64,000 nucleotides of DNA from contig CM018685.1 in the NCBI GenBank assembly GCA_009363875.1, positions 59,629,648-59,693,647 on the forward strand. The letters run 5' to 3'. Shown in pieces: positions 47,548-59,690 of the stretch. Position 1 is the stretch's first letter. Every line of letters starts with the position of its first letter. The notes below the pieces were generated by a model that did no database searches, was not told where the DNA came from, and was given only the letters and a program-made list of their open reading frames with translations. Source of the DNA: Mikania micrantha (taxonomy: Eukaryota; Streptophyta; Magnoliopsida; Asterales; Asteraceae). The translations under genes and the position numbers were made by a program.

Positions 47548-50376
47548 TGTGACACCTCATAAATTCCATGTCAACAATTTCTTTATTTTAATAATAATGT
47601 GTATTATTACTTAAGTGGCACTAGAATTATGAATATTTAGAGTGACACGTGGCACAACAGTTCAAACACACAGATAATTCGAGGAATTATTGTACAACGT
47701 ACGCATGTGTCTTGAATAACGAACGTTGGTGAATTTAACAAACCACAGACACTTAGGTTCTGGGGAACCTAAAATAGGTAGAACAATGTTGATATGTCGA
47801 GAAAAAGTGATCGTAATTGACAAATACGCGAAAATCGGTTCGAAACAACAAAATTGGGCCTATTGGGCCCCTCTGGGACCCATCGCGGTATGCTAAGGCC
47901 TCTTGAATGGAGCTTAGCGGTACGCGAAAGATGGGCAGGGAATTCAAATCCCGAATTCCATTACGGTACGCCGAGCTCTAAGGAGATCCCCATGGCGGTA
48001 CACGACGACTCCAGCACGCAAAATCTTTATAAAACCAAGACTAAATCATTACTAGCCACTCTACTTCTGCATTTCTCGAACCCAGAAGCCAATTGCCGTC
48101 CATATTCATCAATATACATCATCTAATACCTCTGGAAGCCATTGATACACCATTGAAGGAGCTTGGATTGAAGATTGACGCATAAAAGAAGCACTTGGAG
48201 GCTCACCCACCACCACCACCCTTCACACTTCGACTAGGAGGCTTCACCAGCAGACTTTGGAGCTCCAAAACCAACTGATCTCAACTCCATTTCACGAATT
48301 TGAAGACCCTTGAGGGAGTTCTAACACCATTTGGCACTTTTAGCACAAGTACACACACATGCAATGTGAATCACCCACATGCAATCAACCACACACCATA
48401 TACACGAATTATCACCTTGATGAATCTGAGATTTCATGATTTCATGAGTGATTTGATGATATTAGGATGATCTGGGGTGATATTAATGGGATTTGATGAT
48501 GATTTGTTGAGTTTGCTATGAAATGGGTGTTCTTGATCACATGCATGTACAATCTAAGTAGTTTTACATGATTATTGATATTGAAATGTTGTTATAAGTG
48601 ATATTTGATAAGATTTGTAAGATCTAGAAATGTTGAATATGTCAAGAAATGGTTATTTGCATCTATTTCTAATTATAGTAACTTTATTGTTACAAAATAT
48701 GTAAGGATGATGAAATGGCAACATGCATGTGTTTAAAACTAGTATTTATGTTTAAAATGATGATTAGAACCTATTAGGATGATTGTTGATGGATTTAAGT
48801 TGTTAGAATTTTTAAGAGATGTGATTAACGTCATTATTGCTATAAATAGTAACTTTTAGTTGCAAATGGTAATTTAGTGATGAACATGAGATTGCTTGTA
48901 TGTTTAACATGGTTGTTTGGCATTAACATGATGATATTAGTTGTTTTGATTCATTAGGATGATGGCAATATGTGCATTTGTTACAAGTTTCCATAAATGG
49001 AAACTTTGGTTATAAGACTTGCTCATAAACCTTGAATTTGTTAAGTTTGAGTTATCATGATAATGTCAAGAGTCCTAGGGTCATGTTAGAAAAGATTATT
49101 GATACTAGGATAATGGATTATGTGCACTTTCTAAAAATAGTAACTTTTGAACGTAAAACGTGCTTAATCGTCTATGTACGACTATGTGTTATGTGATAAC
49201 ATGCTCATTTAGGTTAACTATGCATAATAGAATAATCGGAAAGTGATTTCTTGCATGACTTGCTTAATTTGGGAACTTTTCTAAAATGAGAACTTACTAT
49301 AAATAGTAAGTTACCTTACGGGTACGACTTTGGTATCCGCACACTTCACACGACACTATATCACACGTTACACAATCATTTAAAATAAAACCGTCACCAA
49401 CGGGTCGTTAGGTCAAACACGGTCAACATGACCCACATAACAACTTAGAGTTGTTTGGACATGAACACGGTCTTGTGAGACCCACACGAATGTGAACACA
49501 AACTCATAACACCTATGTGATATAGGTAACTGCTGAAAGAGGCGCCCTATTTCGTTCTTGTACGAACGCACTCTACGGAAACTCAGGTGAGTTTACAGCC
49601 CCACTTTTACTCTTTAACTGCTTTTGCTAAACTTTTGGGGTGAGAATACAATGCAACTGTTTTATATATATATGACTGGTATGTTGTAAAACTATTTTGA
49701 GTGTAACTATTATCGCATTAAGCCCTTACGTATCCTTACCGTTAGTTGTGTAACAAACGAGTCGTTATTACGTAGTACTACTGGGTTTGACTAGCCCCAC
49801 TCGGCACCAATGTTGACGGGATGTCATAACGAGTGTAATATCGATGTTGATGTCGAGTTCAGCGATGACCCGGGGAGGCAACAGAAACAGTCGAGTTTCG
49901 GTAAGATGAACTGACACACTCACGGATCGTAGATCCACAAACAACTTAACATACCCAGTATATGTCTGTTTACTGATTTATGTCTGTCTAAACCTGTGAA
50001 CTCACCAACTTTATAGTTGACACTTTTTCCCATGTATTCTCAGGTAACTGATGGAATTCAAGCTAGGATGCACTGAGGAGGATACACAAGAGAGTCTCAT
50101 GCATTTAGACTCTAATCCTAGGCTTATTTTTTGTTCATGTCTTTTAAAACAAAACTGATTATGTAGTGTCTGATACAATATCTATTTCCACTGCAACTTA
50201 TACTTGTTATGCTACTTTAAACTTTTCCGCTGCGTATTATTGAAACTTGTGTTATTTACTAAACTGTATGGTTGTATAACTCATATAGAGTCATTCTATA
50301 TGACCAAGAGCTGTGATCCTGACCACGTCACATCCGCGCGGTCTGACTCTGCACGTGGGAATTTGGGGATGTGACA
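47548..50376 (+). mobile_element. Solo LTR, Tekay-like, 2.8 kb
   Basis: Begins TGTGACACC and ends GGGGATGTGACA. The order of phrases is that of the Tekay LTR read on its sense strand: attccatgtca, gtggcactagaatta, gataattcgaggaatta, gggcc, then actcaccaact...gttgacacttttt...tctcaggtaactga, and a final gaccacgtcaca. Flanks are cacca (47543-47547) and cacaa (50377-50381), a target duplication with one change. No internal region: the rest was lost by LTR-LTR recombination. It lies between the putative leader exon and the ATG exon of the DUF707 gene. Confidence 0.85.
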
Positions 50377-51715
50377 CACAAGAAATGAGTAATTTGGTGA
50401 CCAACCTGCCAAAATGCGATGGACCCACACACATAATATCAAAATAATCATCTTTCTAAAACTAAAGAAGAATCGAAATTGCAGTCTATCTTTTACAATA
50501 ATAGAAAGAGTTATAAATAAAATGACTGATATCCTTCTGGTTATAGTATCATATGAAGAGTATAATACATGGAGGCTGGAACTAATTTCAATATGATTAT
50601 CTGAAAACATTGTGATGATTATTCCATCAAAACAGTATATCTAGCCGATTTGACAATTTGCTAAATTTATTTGGATTTATGAAATCAACAATTTATAAAG
50701 ATGCACTCAAATTACTACATAGCCATTATAGAAAAGTTAAATCTAGTATTTACATCGACGCACTATTCACTTAACTTGTAATCGTTTAAAAACAATAATT
50801 ACATTTTTCTTTAATTTAATCATTCGGTTCTCTCCTTTTCAATTACTTAAAATTATCAAACAGGTTTTAATAGTTTGCAATTTAGCATGATATATATAAG
50901 TATCACTGGTAATAGCATGAATGAGCAGGCAATTGAATTTTATCTTATATTCAGTTTTATTACAAAAAAATGATAAAAGTCCTCTCTCCTCATAGGCTCG
51001 TGGCTATATAGACACATTATTTAGCAGTTTTGAATCTGGAAAGCGTTTGACACTTGAGTTATGTATGGAATTATCCATTGACTTTGTTCAACTTTCACCT
51101 TGCTAAACCCAAACTTACACATGCTCAGTTTTAATTCCATTTTACGACTCAACAACAATTTCAAAATTATCACTAAAATGTGAGTTTTATGTAATGCAAG
51201 TCAAGAATATAAGCTTGCTGTAAATTTGGATCCTAAATGCTTGCATGCATGTACTATCGGATAAATATTCATAGCATGAAGCTCTCTAAACAAACACAGG
51301 GCCAGATACTATCAGTATAAATTATGGTATAACACCAAATTTATACTATCAAATACTGTCTGCTATCAATTGTGGTTCTATTGAAGCTATTCAGTTAGTT
51401 CATGGTATCCTGTTTTGTGTGTTGTTTATATGTAATATCACCTTAGAGCTTAAGCTGTAATTGTGGTGCCACCCTATTTTTCCCCAAAAAAAAGAATCAC
51501 GCTCCTTGTGAGTTGTGCCTTAAACCTTTACCCCATTGGACCTTTGATTGCATTGCATCATTGTGTGCTATGCTATCCCTATCATACGATTTGTTTTGTA
51601 AACCTATTTGTGTTATGGATTTCATTGATAATAAGTTGAATTCAATTTTCTGTTTGTAGGTTGTAGGCTGTTTTCCTTTTAGTTGGACACTTTTTCTAAT
51701 GGTTTCTTTTTCAGG
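50377..51715. other. Stretch upstream of the DUF707 ATG exon
   Basis: No coding features seen. If the leader exon at 46840 is real this is intron. The 3' part (51600-51715) is T-rich and ends in TTTTTCAG at 51715, a good 3' splice site for the exon holding the ATG. Confidence 0.45.
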
Positions 51716-53092
51716 CATTCTATCACTGTTCCAAAAGTATTTTGCCGCGTTGGATTCTAGTGGATGCTGTAAGTCCCACTACTAATTGCTTGCATGATTA
51801 CCTTGAGATTGACATTCAACATTCGTCACTTTTAACACCATGATATATTTTTACTAGACATTGGATCAAACTTAATTTGTCTTAGAATATGAGAGCTGTT
51901 TTTGGTTGAGTCATATTAATTACCAATTTTTTTTTTATTTTTGATCCAGTGGTGTTTTCAAGAAGTCAAATAGTAGTGCGAAACTAATTGTAACAACAAT
52001 CATGGGAATTGTTGTTGGATATTTCATTGGTGTTTCATTTCCATCTGTTTCTCTTGCCAGGGTAATTTTTTAATCTTGGATACACTTTTACTACATAAAA
52101 CTATCTATTTCACTTATAATTTACTGCAACTCTTTGCAGGTTATTTTACCTTCTAGCATTTATTCACCATTTGACGTAACAATGCGTGAGGATCAGGCTA
52201 AAGCCCTCGAACGCAGTTTCCCTGAAAATCTTGGTTCTGGTAATACACCTGCAACACCGAAGGTATGTTTTCTGAGCATATTTTGTTAACTTTATTGTCC
52301 CCAAGGGAACATTAAGGGGGCATTCTGGTGTAAGATTTCTTCCCTCTATCCTTGAGATGAAGGGTTTAAATCTTGCTGGAGGCAAGTTATGATGCATATT
52401 TAGGAGTAGGATTTAGATGGGTGTGTGTTTGTCATTCTAAGAAAATATAGAAAAAATATAAACTTTATTGCCTATTGGAACTAACATATATTATCCATTA
52501 CAACTTAAAGGTGCCAAACCATAAACACCTTTTTTACCTCTGATATGTTTCTAGCTCTGTTGCTGTGGTACAGGAAATTCCCTACATTTTGTCATTTTTG
52601 AATGATAAATTAGAAAAAAGTGATTATTAATCAAGCACTATAATTATGTTATGATCATGCCACCTCATTGCTCATGTGTACCAGATTTATGTTCCAACAA
52701 ATCCTCGTGGTGCCGAATCATTGCCTCCGGGAATTGTGGTCCTAGAGACAGACTTATATTTGAGAAGATTATGGGGCGAACCTAGCGAAGTATGTTTTCA
52801 GATGCTTATGTTTAAGATGCAGTCTAGGTATAATTTATAATTTCAGTGCCTTATGGAATGCTGGATATTCAGGACTTGAAGAAAAAACCAAAGTACCTTG
52901 TAACTTTCACTGTTGGTTGGGGTCAGAGGGGTAATATTGATGCATCAATAAAAAAGGTCCCACCTTATATTCATTCCTATTAAATATGTAGCTTATTTGT
53001 GGATACTAAGGCTTGGTCATAACTATTTGTAGTTTTCCGGGGATTTCCAAATCTTGCTCTTTCACTATGATGGCTTAGTCACAGAGTGGGAT

Positions 53093-53455
53093 TGATACAT
53101 TACCGGTAAAAGTTTATTCTAGAAAGAGGGTTAAAAAGGCAAGTGCTAATCAGTTGGAATTTAACCTTATTTTCGGAAACAAATTGAATCCCTTGGAACA
53201 GGTTTAATTTGAAGAATTATCATTTTTAATGGGGCTGATTTCCAGGCTGATGTGTGGGCAGAAGTTATTCTATTCTATTAGTTTAAATAGATTGTTTATT
53301 TTGGTTTTGAGCAATGCTTAATAATTTTCGAATTGTTCTTCTTGTATTTGGAGATCTTGCCCATCTCGAATCAGGGCCACTATCCTTTGGTTTTTCAATA
53401 AAATTTCAGCCTGTTTGTTCTTGTTTTTCTGTTACTATCAATTCTACATCTATCA
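53093..53455 (+). repeat. 5' LTR of the Reina-like element
   Basis: 363 bp. An AATAAA lies near 53397. One base after its end the interior starts TGGTTCCATTGCCGGGAA (53457 on), which begins with TGG and is a candidate primer binding site, but I cannot name the tRNA. Confidence 0.92.
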
Positions 53456-53480
53456 TTGGTTCCATTGCCGGGAAACGAAG

Positions 53481-56400
53481 ATGGTGCAGACCCGGAACAA
53501 CACAAACGATGGGAACCCCCAACCAGAAACGATCGCTGTTCAGTTAGCCGCCATAGCTGCAAAATTAGAATCCATTGATTCTTTGAAAGCTGACATTGCA
53601 GCCCAGCGAGAGGAGATAGCAGCATTGAAGGGAAAGGAGCGTTCTCAAGAGAGCAGGTATGATGAAGGAGACAGTTCTTGGAGGGGACGGCCTCCGTATA
53701 GACCTTATAACAAGATCGATTTTCCGGTCTTTGGAGGGGGAGACCCTCGGGGATGGGTGTTAAAAGCAGAGAAATATTTTAAATATTATCGAATACCCGA
53801 AGATGACAAGGTGGAGGTAGCCTCGATGCACTTAGAAGGGGATGCCTTGGACCTTTATTCTTGGCTTTCTAGTGACCAACCTATTTCTTTTTGGGAAGAA
53901 TTAGTTCAAATTCTCACCAAAAATTTTGGTCCCGCCGAGTTTCAAAACCCGGATGAGCATCTTTGCAGCATCAAGCAAACCGGTTCTGTCCAAGAATACC
54001 GTCAGGAGTTTACCAAAAGATCTTCTCGAGTCACGGGTTGGCCCGACCATTGTTTACTTGGAGTATTTCTGAATGGGCTGAAGGATGATCTAAAGTCCGA
54101 TGTCAGGATTCATAAGCCCCGCACCGTGTACAAAGCGATGAGTTTGGCGTTGGAGTTTGAGTCCAAACTCTCTTTTACTCGGCCAACCAGAAATACTTCC
54201 TGGATTTCAGGTTCGAAAACCCTCCAGCCAGATTCCAGAACTAGCTCTGCTCAACAACTTTCACAACCCAAAACTAATGTGAAGTTATCTGACACCGAAA
54301 AACAAACCCGGTTCTTAAAAGGGGAATGTTTTAGGTGTGGAGACAAATACGGACCGGGTCACCGATGTAAGACGGGTACTCTCAAAATCTTGGAAGCCGA
54401 GGAGGAGACGGATGAATCACCACCAGCAGCACAACAACCTGATTTTGATTCAGATCCAGAGGAGACGGCAGAAATCAGCTTGCATGCCATCTTGGGGAAA
54501 CCTCACCCCACTACAATGAAGGTTCAAGGTAAGATTAATTCAACCGAAGTTTTAATTTTAATCGATGGGGGGTCTACACACAATTTCATCTCGGAAATTT
54601 TGGTCCGAGAACTTCACATTCCAACACAACCAGTGGCACCCTTTGGTGTTCAAATAGGTAACGGAGATGTAATTCGTTGCAACAATATTTGTAAGGGGCT
54701 TTCTTTACAGATCAACGACCTTGGTATTACCCAAGATTTCCACCCATTTTCTCTTGGAGGGGCTGACTTAGTCTTGGGTATTCAGTGGTTAGCAACACTA
54801 AATACAGTTCAAGCAAATTGGAGAGAAATGTTTATGATTTTTACTATTAATGGCAAACAATATAAGTTGCAGGGAGTTGAATCAGGACCTCAACGATCTT
54901 CCACTTTCCAACATCTGGCCATTGAACCCGATTCCCTACCATCTATACCGACTCCCCTACACTCGATCGTAGCCGATCACATGGCTGTGTTTGAGGAACC
55001 TAACGATCTACCTCCTGTTCGGACTCAAGACCACTCCATTCCCCTGTTACCCAGCTCTCCTCCACCCAATATCAGACCCTACCGTTACCCTCATTCACAA
55101 AAAACAGAGATTGAGACACAAGTTGAGCAGCTACTGGCTTCGGGATTCATACAGCCAAGTACAAGTCCTTTTTCCAGCCCAGTTTTGTTAGTAAAAAAGA
55201 AGGATCATACATGGAGAATGTGTATTGACTATCGAGCCCTCAACAAGATCACAATAGCCGATAAATACCCGATTCCAAACATAGATGAGTTGCTGGACGA
55301 ATTGTACGGGGCTAAGGTATTCTCCAAACTGGATTTGAGATCCGGTTATTACCAAATAAGGGTGAGACCCGAAGACATTCACAAAACAGCCTTCCGGACC
55401 CATTCGGGTCATTACGAATTCAAGGTGATGCCGTTCGGGTTAACAAATGCCCCTTCCACATTTCAGGCTGTCATGAACGATTTATTTCGTCCCTATTTAC
55501 GTCGTTTTATACTTGTATTCTTTGACGATATTTTAATTTACAGTGACAGCATGGAGCAGCATAAAACTCACCTCCAGCATGCCCTAAAACTGTTACAAGA
55601 CCATAATTTTTTTGCCAAGTTATCAAAGTGTTGTTTTGGTCAAAAACAGGTGGTGTTCCTCGGACATGTTATCAATTCGGAAGGTGTTAGTGTCGAAGAG
55701 GAGAAGATAGCAGCAGTTAAGTCCTGGCCGATTCCTACTTCTGTCAAAGAAGTAAGAGGTTTTCTTGGTCTTACGGGCTATTATCGACGTTTTGTTCGTA
55801 ATTATGGTCTCATCGCCCGACCCCTCACTGCACTTACCAAGAAAGATGGGTTCCTTTGGTCACCGGCAGCTTTGCAAGCTTTCAATGATCTCAAACAGGC
55901 GCTGCTATCAACACCAGTTCTGCGCCTACCTGATTTTTCAAAGCCCTTCGTCATTGAATGCGATGCATCTTCTGAAGGGGTTGGCGCAATTTTATCACAA
56001 GAGGATCACCCGGTGGCATATTTCAGCAAAGGATTCTCTCCTTCCAACCGGTTCAAGTCGGCCTATGATCGGGAATTGCTCGCTTTGGTTCTCGCGGTTC
56101 AAAAATGGAACCATTATTTGCTTGGGCGGCATTTTCTTATTCGGACAGATCATTATACGCTGAAGTTTCTTTTAGATCAGCGAATTATGACTACCGAGCA
56201 GCAGCGGCTCCTACTAAAACTCATGCCATATGAGTTTTCAATTGTTCATAAAGCGAGGAAGGAAAATAAAGGGGCTGATGCACTATCACGACGCCCACAA
56301 TCTGGTGAATTATTAACACTTGTGATTCCATATTGTATTGATTTGGTTGACATTCAAGCAGGCCTCACATCTGATCCTTATACACACCAGATTGTTCAAC

Positions 56401-56645
56401 AGTTACAAGCTGACCCGCAAACAGCCCCGGGTTTTTCTCTGGTCAACCAGAAGTTGTTCTATCAAGGACGTTTGGTGATACCAAATCACCTTGATTTCCG
56501 GAATACCTTGCTGCAGGAAGCGCATAACACTCCTGTTGGGGGCCATGGCGGGTTTTTAAAGACATATAAGCGACTTTCTTCACAATATTTTTGGCCCAAA
56601 ATGAAGACCGATGTACGAGACTTTGTCCAGCAGTGTGTTACCCAT
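53481..56645 (+). CDS. Reina-like gag-pol, first part: gag, PR, RT, RNase H, start of integrase
   Basis: Start ATG 53481 (MVQTRNNTNDGNPQ). Coiled coil near residues 15-50, then the capsid domain (FPVFGGGDPRGWVLKAEKYF, FWEELVQILTKNFGP), then a knuckle CFRCGDKYGPGHRC. Protease ILIDGGSTHNFIS, with D-G-G in place of D-S/T-G as is common in this clade. RT CIDYRALNKITI and FFDDILIYS. RNase H ECDASSEGVGAIL and RTDHYTLKFLL. Integrase HNTPVGGHGGFLKTYKRL (HH of HHCC). The frame stays open to 56717, but after VQQCV at about 56645 the amino acids are out of family frame because about 250 bases are deleted. Confidence 0.92.
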
Positions 56646-57718
56646 ACACGGCAAAAGGAGTTGCATCAGTTTTTTGTAAGGAAATTATTAAGTTACATGG
56701 TTTCCCGCTATCCATAGTGTCCGATCGGGATGTTGTTTTCCTTAGCAACTTCTGGCAAGAACTGTTTCGGTTGAGTCAAACAAAACTCAAACTAAGCACA
56801 AGCTACCATCCACAAACGGACGGTCAAACGGAAGTTTTAAATCGTTGCTTGGAAGCCTACTTGCGTTGTTTTGCTAGTGAGCAACCGACTAAATGGAGTT
56901 CATATTTGTCATGGGCCGAGTACTCCTACAACACGGGTTATCACACTTCAATGGGTACTACTCCTTTTTCTATTGTTTATGGTCGGGAACCTCCAACTTT
57001 GATGCCATATGCTGCTGGCGATACAAATAACGCAGCTCTAGAACAACAGCTTATTGACCGTGACGACATGTTAAAGCTTCTTCGGGCTCACCTACAAAAA
57101 GTCCAGGATCGAATGAAGACTCAAGCAAATGCCAAGCGTCGGGACTTATCATTTCAAGAAGGCGATTATGTTTTTCTGAAGATCCAACCCTATCGTCAAA
57201 AGAGTTTGGCAAAACGACGGTACGAAAAGCTTTCTCCACGTTTTTTCGGTCTCTATCGGGTTAAAAAATCAGTTGGACCAGTTTCGTATGAGTTAGAATT
57301 GCCTCCCGAAGCCAAAATCCATCCTGTCTTCCACATCTCTATGTTGAAACCGGCACATGGATCTTTCGATTCGAATCCAGCTCCTCCTCTGCCCGTCACA
57401 AAGGATTGGGAAATAGATTTACAGCCGTCTTCTATTATCACTCATCGATGGGTTTATGAAGCAGGCAAACCCGTACTAGAATTGCTTGTCAAATGGAATG
57501 GGCGTCCAACTGAAGAAGCAACTTGGGAAGTCTATGACTTGCTAGTAGAACAATTCCCTGATTTCCACCTTGAGGACAAGGCGTTTTACCGGGACGGAAG
57601 TAATGATACATTACCGGTAAAAGTTTATTCTAGAAAGAGGGTTAAAAAGGCAAGTGCTAATCAGTTGGAATTTAACCTTATTTTCGGAAACAAATTGAAT
57701 CCCTTGGAACAGGTTTAA
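56646..57718 (+). pseudogene. Reina-like integrase end and chromodomain
   Basis: Resumes in another frame with HPYTAKGVASVF. The integrase core has Asp in IVSDRDVVF and Glu in GQTEVLNRCL; the first catalytic Asp and one Cys pair of the zinc site fall in the deleted stretch, so this enzyme cannot work. The GPY/F part is KKSVGPVSYELELPP and HPVFHISMLK. The chromodomain-like end is KWNGRPTEEATWE. The frame crosses into the 3' LTR and stops at 57718, about 38 codons inside it. Confidence 0.9.
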
Positions 57719-57957
57719 TTTGAAGAATTATCATTTTTAATGGGGCTGATTTCCAGGCTGATTTGTGGGCAGAAGTTATTCTATTCTATTAGTTTAAATA
57801 GATTGTTTATTTTGGTTTTGAGCAATGCTTAATAATTTTCGAATTGTTCTTCTTGTATTTGGAGATCTTGCCCATCTCAAATCAGGGCCACTATCCTTTG
57901 GTTTTTCAATAAAATTTCAGCCTTGTTTTTCTGTTACTATCAATTCTACATCTATCA
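57604..57957 (+). repeat. 3' LTR of the Reina-like element
   Basis: 354 bp, partner of 53093-53455. Its first 115 bases carry the end of the pol frame (stop at 57716-57718). Confidence 0.92.
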
Positions 57958-59512
57958 GGGATCAATATGAGTGGTCAAAGAAAGCAATACATATCAGCGT
58001 TATGAAGCAAACCAAATGGTATGTTTGAGTTTGTGTTTATTTAAGACATGTTATTTTCGTGTTTGCCTCACTATCTATCCTCTTTGTTTTTATTGCGTTA
58101 AACTTTTCTAATAGGTGGTACGCAAAGAGGTTTCTGCATCCAGATATTGTAGCAGCATACGAATATATTTTTATTTGGGATGAAGACCTGGGTGTTGAAC
58201 ACTTTAACGCAGACAAGTAACATTGATTTTCTCTGCTCGTGAAGTATTGCTTAATTAATTCTCTACTGTAGTGTGTAAATTTAATTTCTTATGCACTGTA
58301 TTCTAGGTGCATCCAATTGGTTAAAAAACATGATTTGGAGATTTCTCAGCCTGGTCTTGAACCTAATAATGGATTGACTTGGCAAATGACAAAGAGGAGA
58401 GGTGATAAGAAGTTCACAAGTAGGTTATAATTTATAATTGTTCTATTATGTATACTCGTATAATGCTTCTTAAAATAGCTACAAGTGTGGGCCATATGTT
58501 TTTATTGGTCACAGGGATACAGAAGAGAAACCAGGATGGTGCAGTGATCCTCATTTGCCTCCATGCGCCGCGTAAACATACACTCTCACCTTTTATGATT
58601 TCATAAATTAGCGTCACTTTTGATATTTGCAGATTGAATAGCTTATTCAATATTAAGATTTAAGGATGCTTGTTATTGAGTGCTTAGGACATTGTGAACA
58701 TTGCATTTTTTTTTTTATTGGCTTATGTGAAGATGGAAATCAAAGATGCATATGTCAAAATTGCTTTTTTGGTGATCAATAAATATTGCATCCTTATTTC
58801 TTTACTTCTTTTATCTCGTGTATGAATGTAGCTAGTAACATCCCTTTTAGCTATTCCTTGAATCTAATACTTAAAAAGTTAAAAGTGTTACAAAGAGCTG
58901 CATACATGGATTAAAAAATATTGATTGCGTATTACCTCTTATAATTATCTAAGTTTGACTGGTTTTCTCCAGATTTGTAGAGATTATGGCTCCTGTATTC
59001 TCCCGGGCAGCTTGGCGGTGTGTTTGGCATATGATTCAGGTAAGGATGTATTTTAAGCATCAGGACCACAAGGTCAAACATGATGTGTTATGTTGGCTTT
59101 TATTATGTTCTTGCAGAATAATCTGGTGCATGGACGGGGTTTGGATTTTGCACTAAGAAGAGGCGTTAAGGTCGGTCGGAATATTTATTTTCTTATTATG
59201 TATCTTCCTTTTTTATGCTAATTTTGGCTTTATGTTCTCACAACACAGCCTGCACACGAGAAAATTGGCGTTGTTGATTCACAGTGGATCATTCATCAAG
59301 TTGCTCCTTCTTTGGGTAGCCAGGTGGTTAACGGTTTTGTTTGACACATGAAGCAGGTATCATCTGACTTGTGTTTTTTACTTCTGTTCTGACATGCTTT
59401 TTATACATTAATTCAGGGTCAGTCTGAGAATGGTGAAGCTCCATGGAAAGGGGTATGTGTAAATTTTATCTACCATTGTGATTACTACTCTATTTAATAG
59501 TAATAGTAAAAA

Positions 59513-59690
59513 AAGATGGTGAACGCCACCATTAAGCGTCCCTTACCAACCGGTCTCATGGCCAACATGAGGGAAGTAAATCGTGTGACACAGGGAAAAT
59601 TGGATGGTGCCGGGCTTTGAACCATAGACCTCCATTATAGATTATCACCCCTTTATTACTAGGTCACCATCATGGGGACCTATTTAATAG
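59513..59690 (-). mobile_element. tRNA-derived SINE in the last DUF707 intron
   Basis: On the - strand: tggtgacctagtaataaagggg (A-box region) and ggtctatggttcaaagcc (B-box GGTTCAAAGCC) about 35 bases later, then gttggccatgagaccggttgg. The stretch sits between exons 13 and 14. Flanking aatagtaatagtaa occurs on both sides and may be the target duplication. Confidence 0.7.

Larger units (their letters stand above)
53093..57957 (+). mobile_element. Young Reina-like chromovirus inside the DUF707 exon
   Basis: LTRs 53093-53455 (363 bp) and 57604-57957 (354 bp) start TGATACATT and end CTATCA. They differ by two substitutions (g/t near 53246, g/a near 53370 of the left copy) and a 9-bp indel. Target duplication gggat is at 53088-53092 and 57958-57962. 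Small LTRs, single gag-pol frame and C-terminal chromodomain fit the Reina clade. A deletion in the integrase makes it non-autonomous. Confidence 0.93.

Noticed and set aside
53093..57957. The Reina-like element acting as an intron of DUF707
   Set aside because: The right border has a fair 3' splice site (CTATCAG), but any donor in the LTR lies after the in-frame TGA that begins at 53093, and the target duplication shows a plain insertion into an exon.
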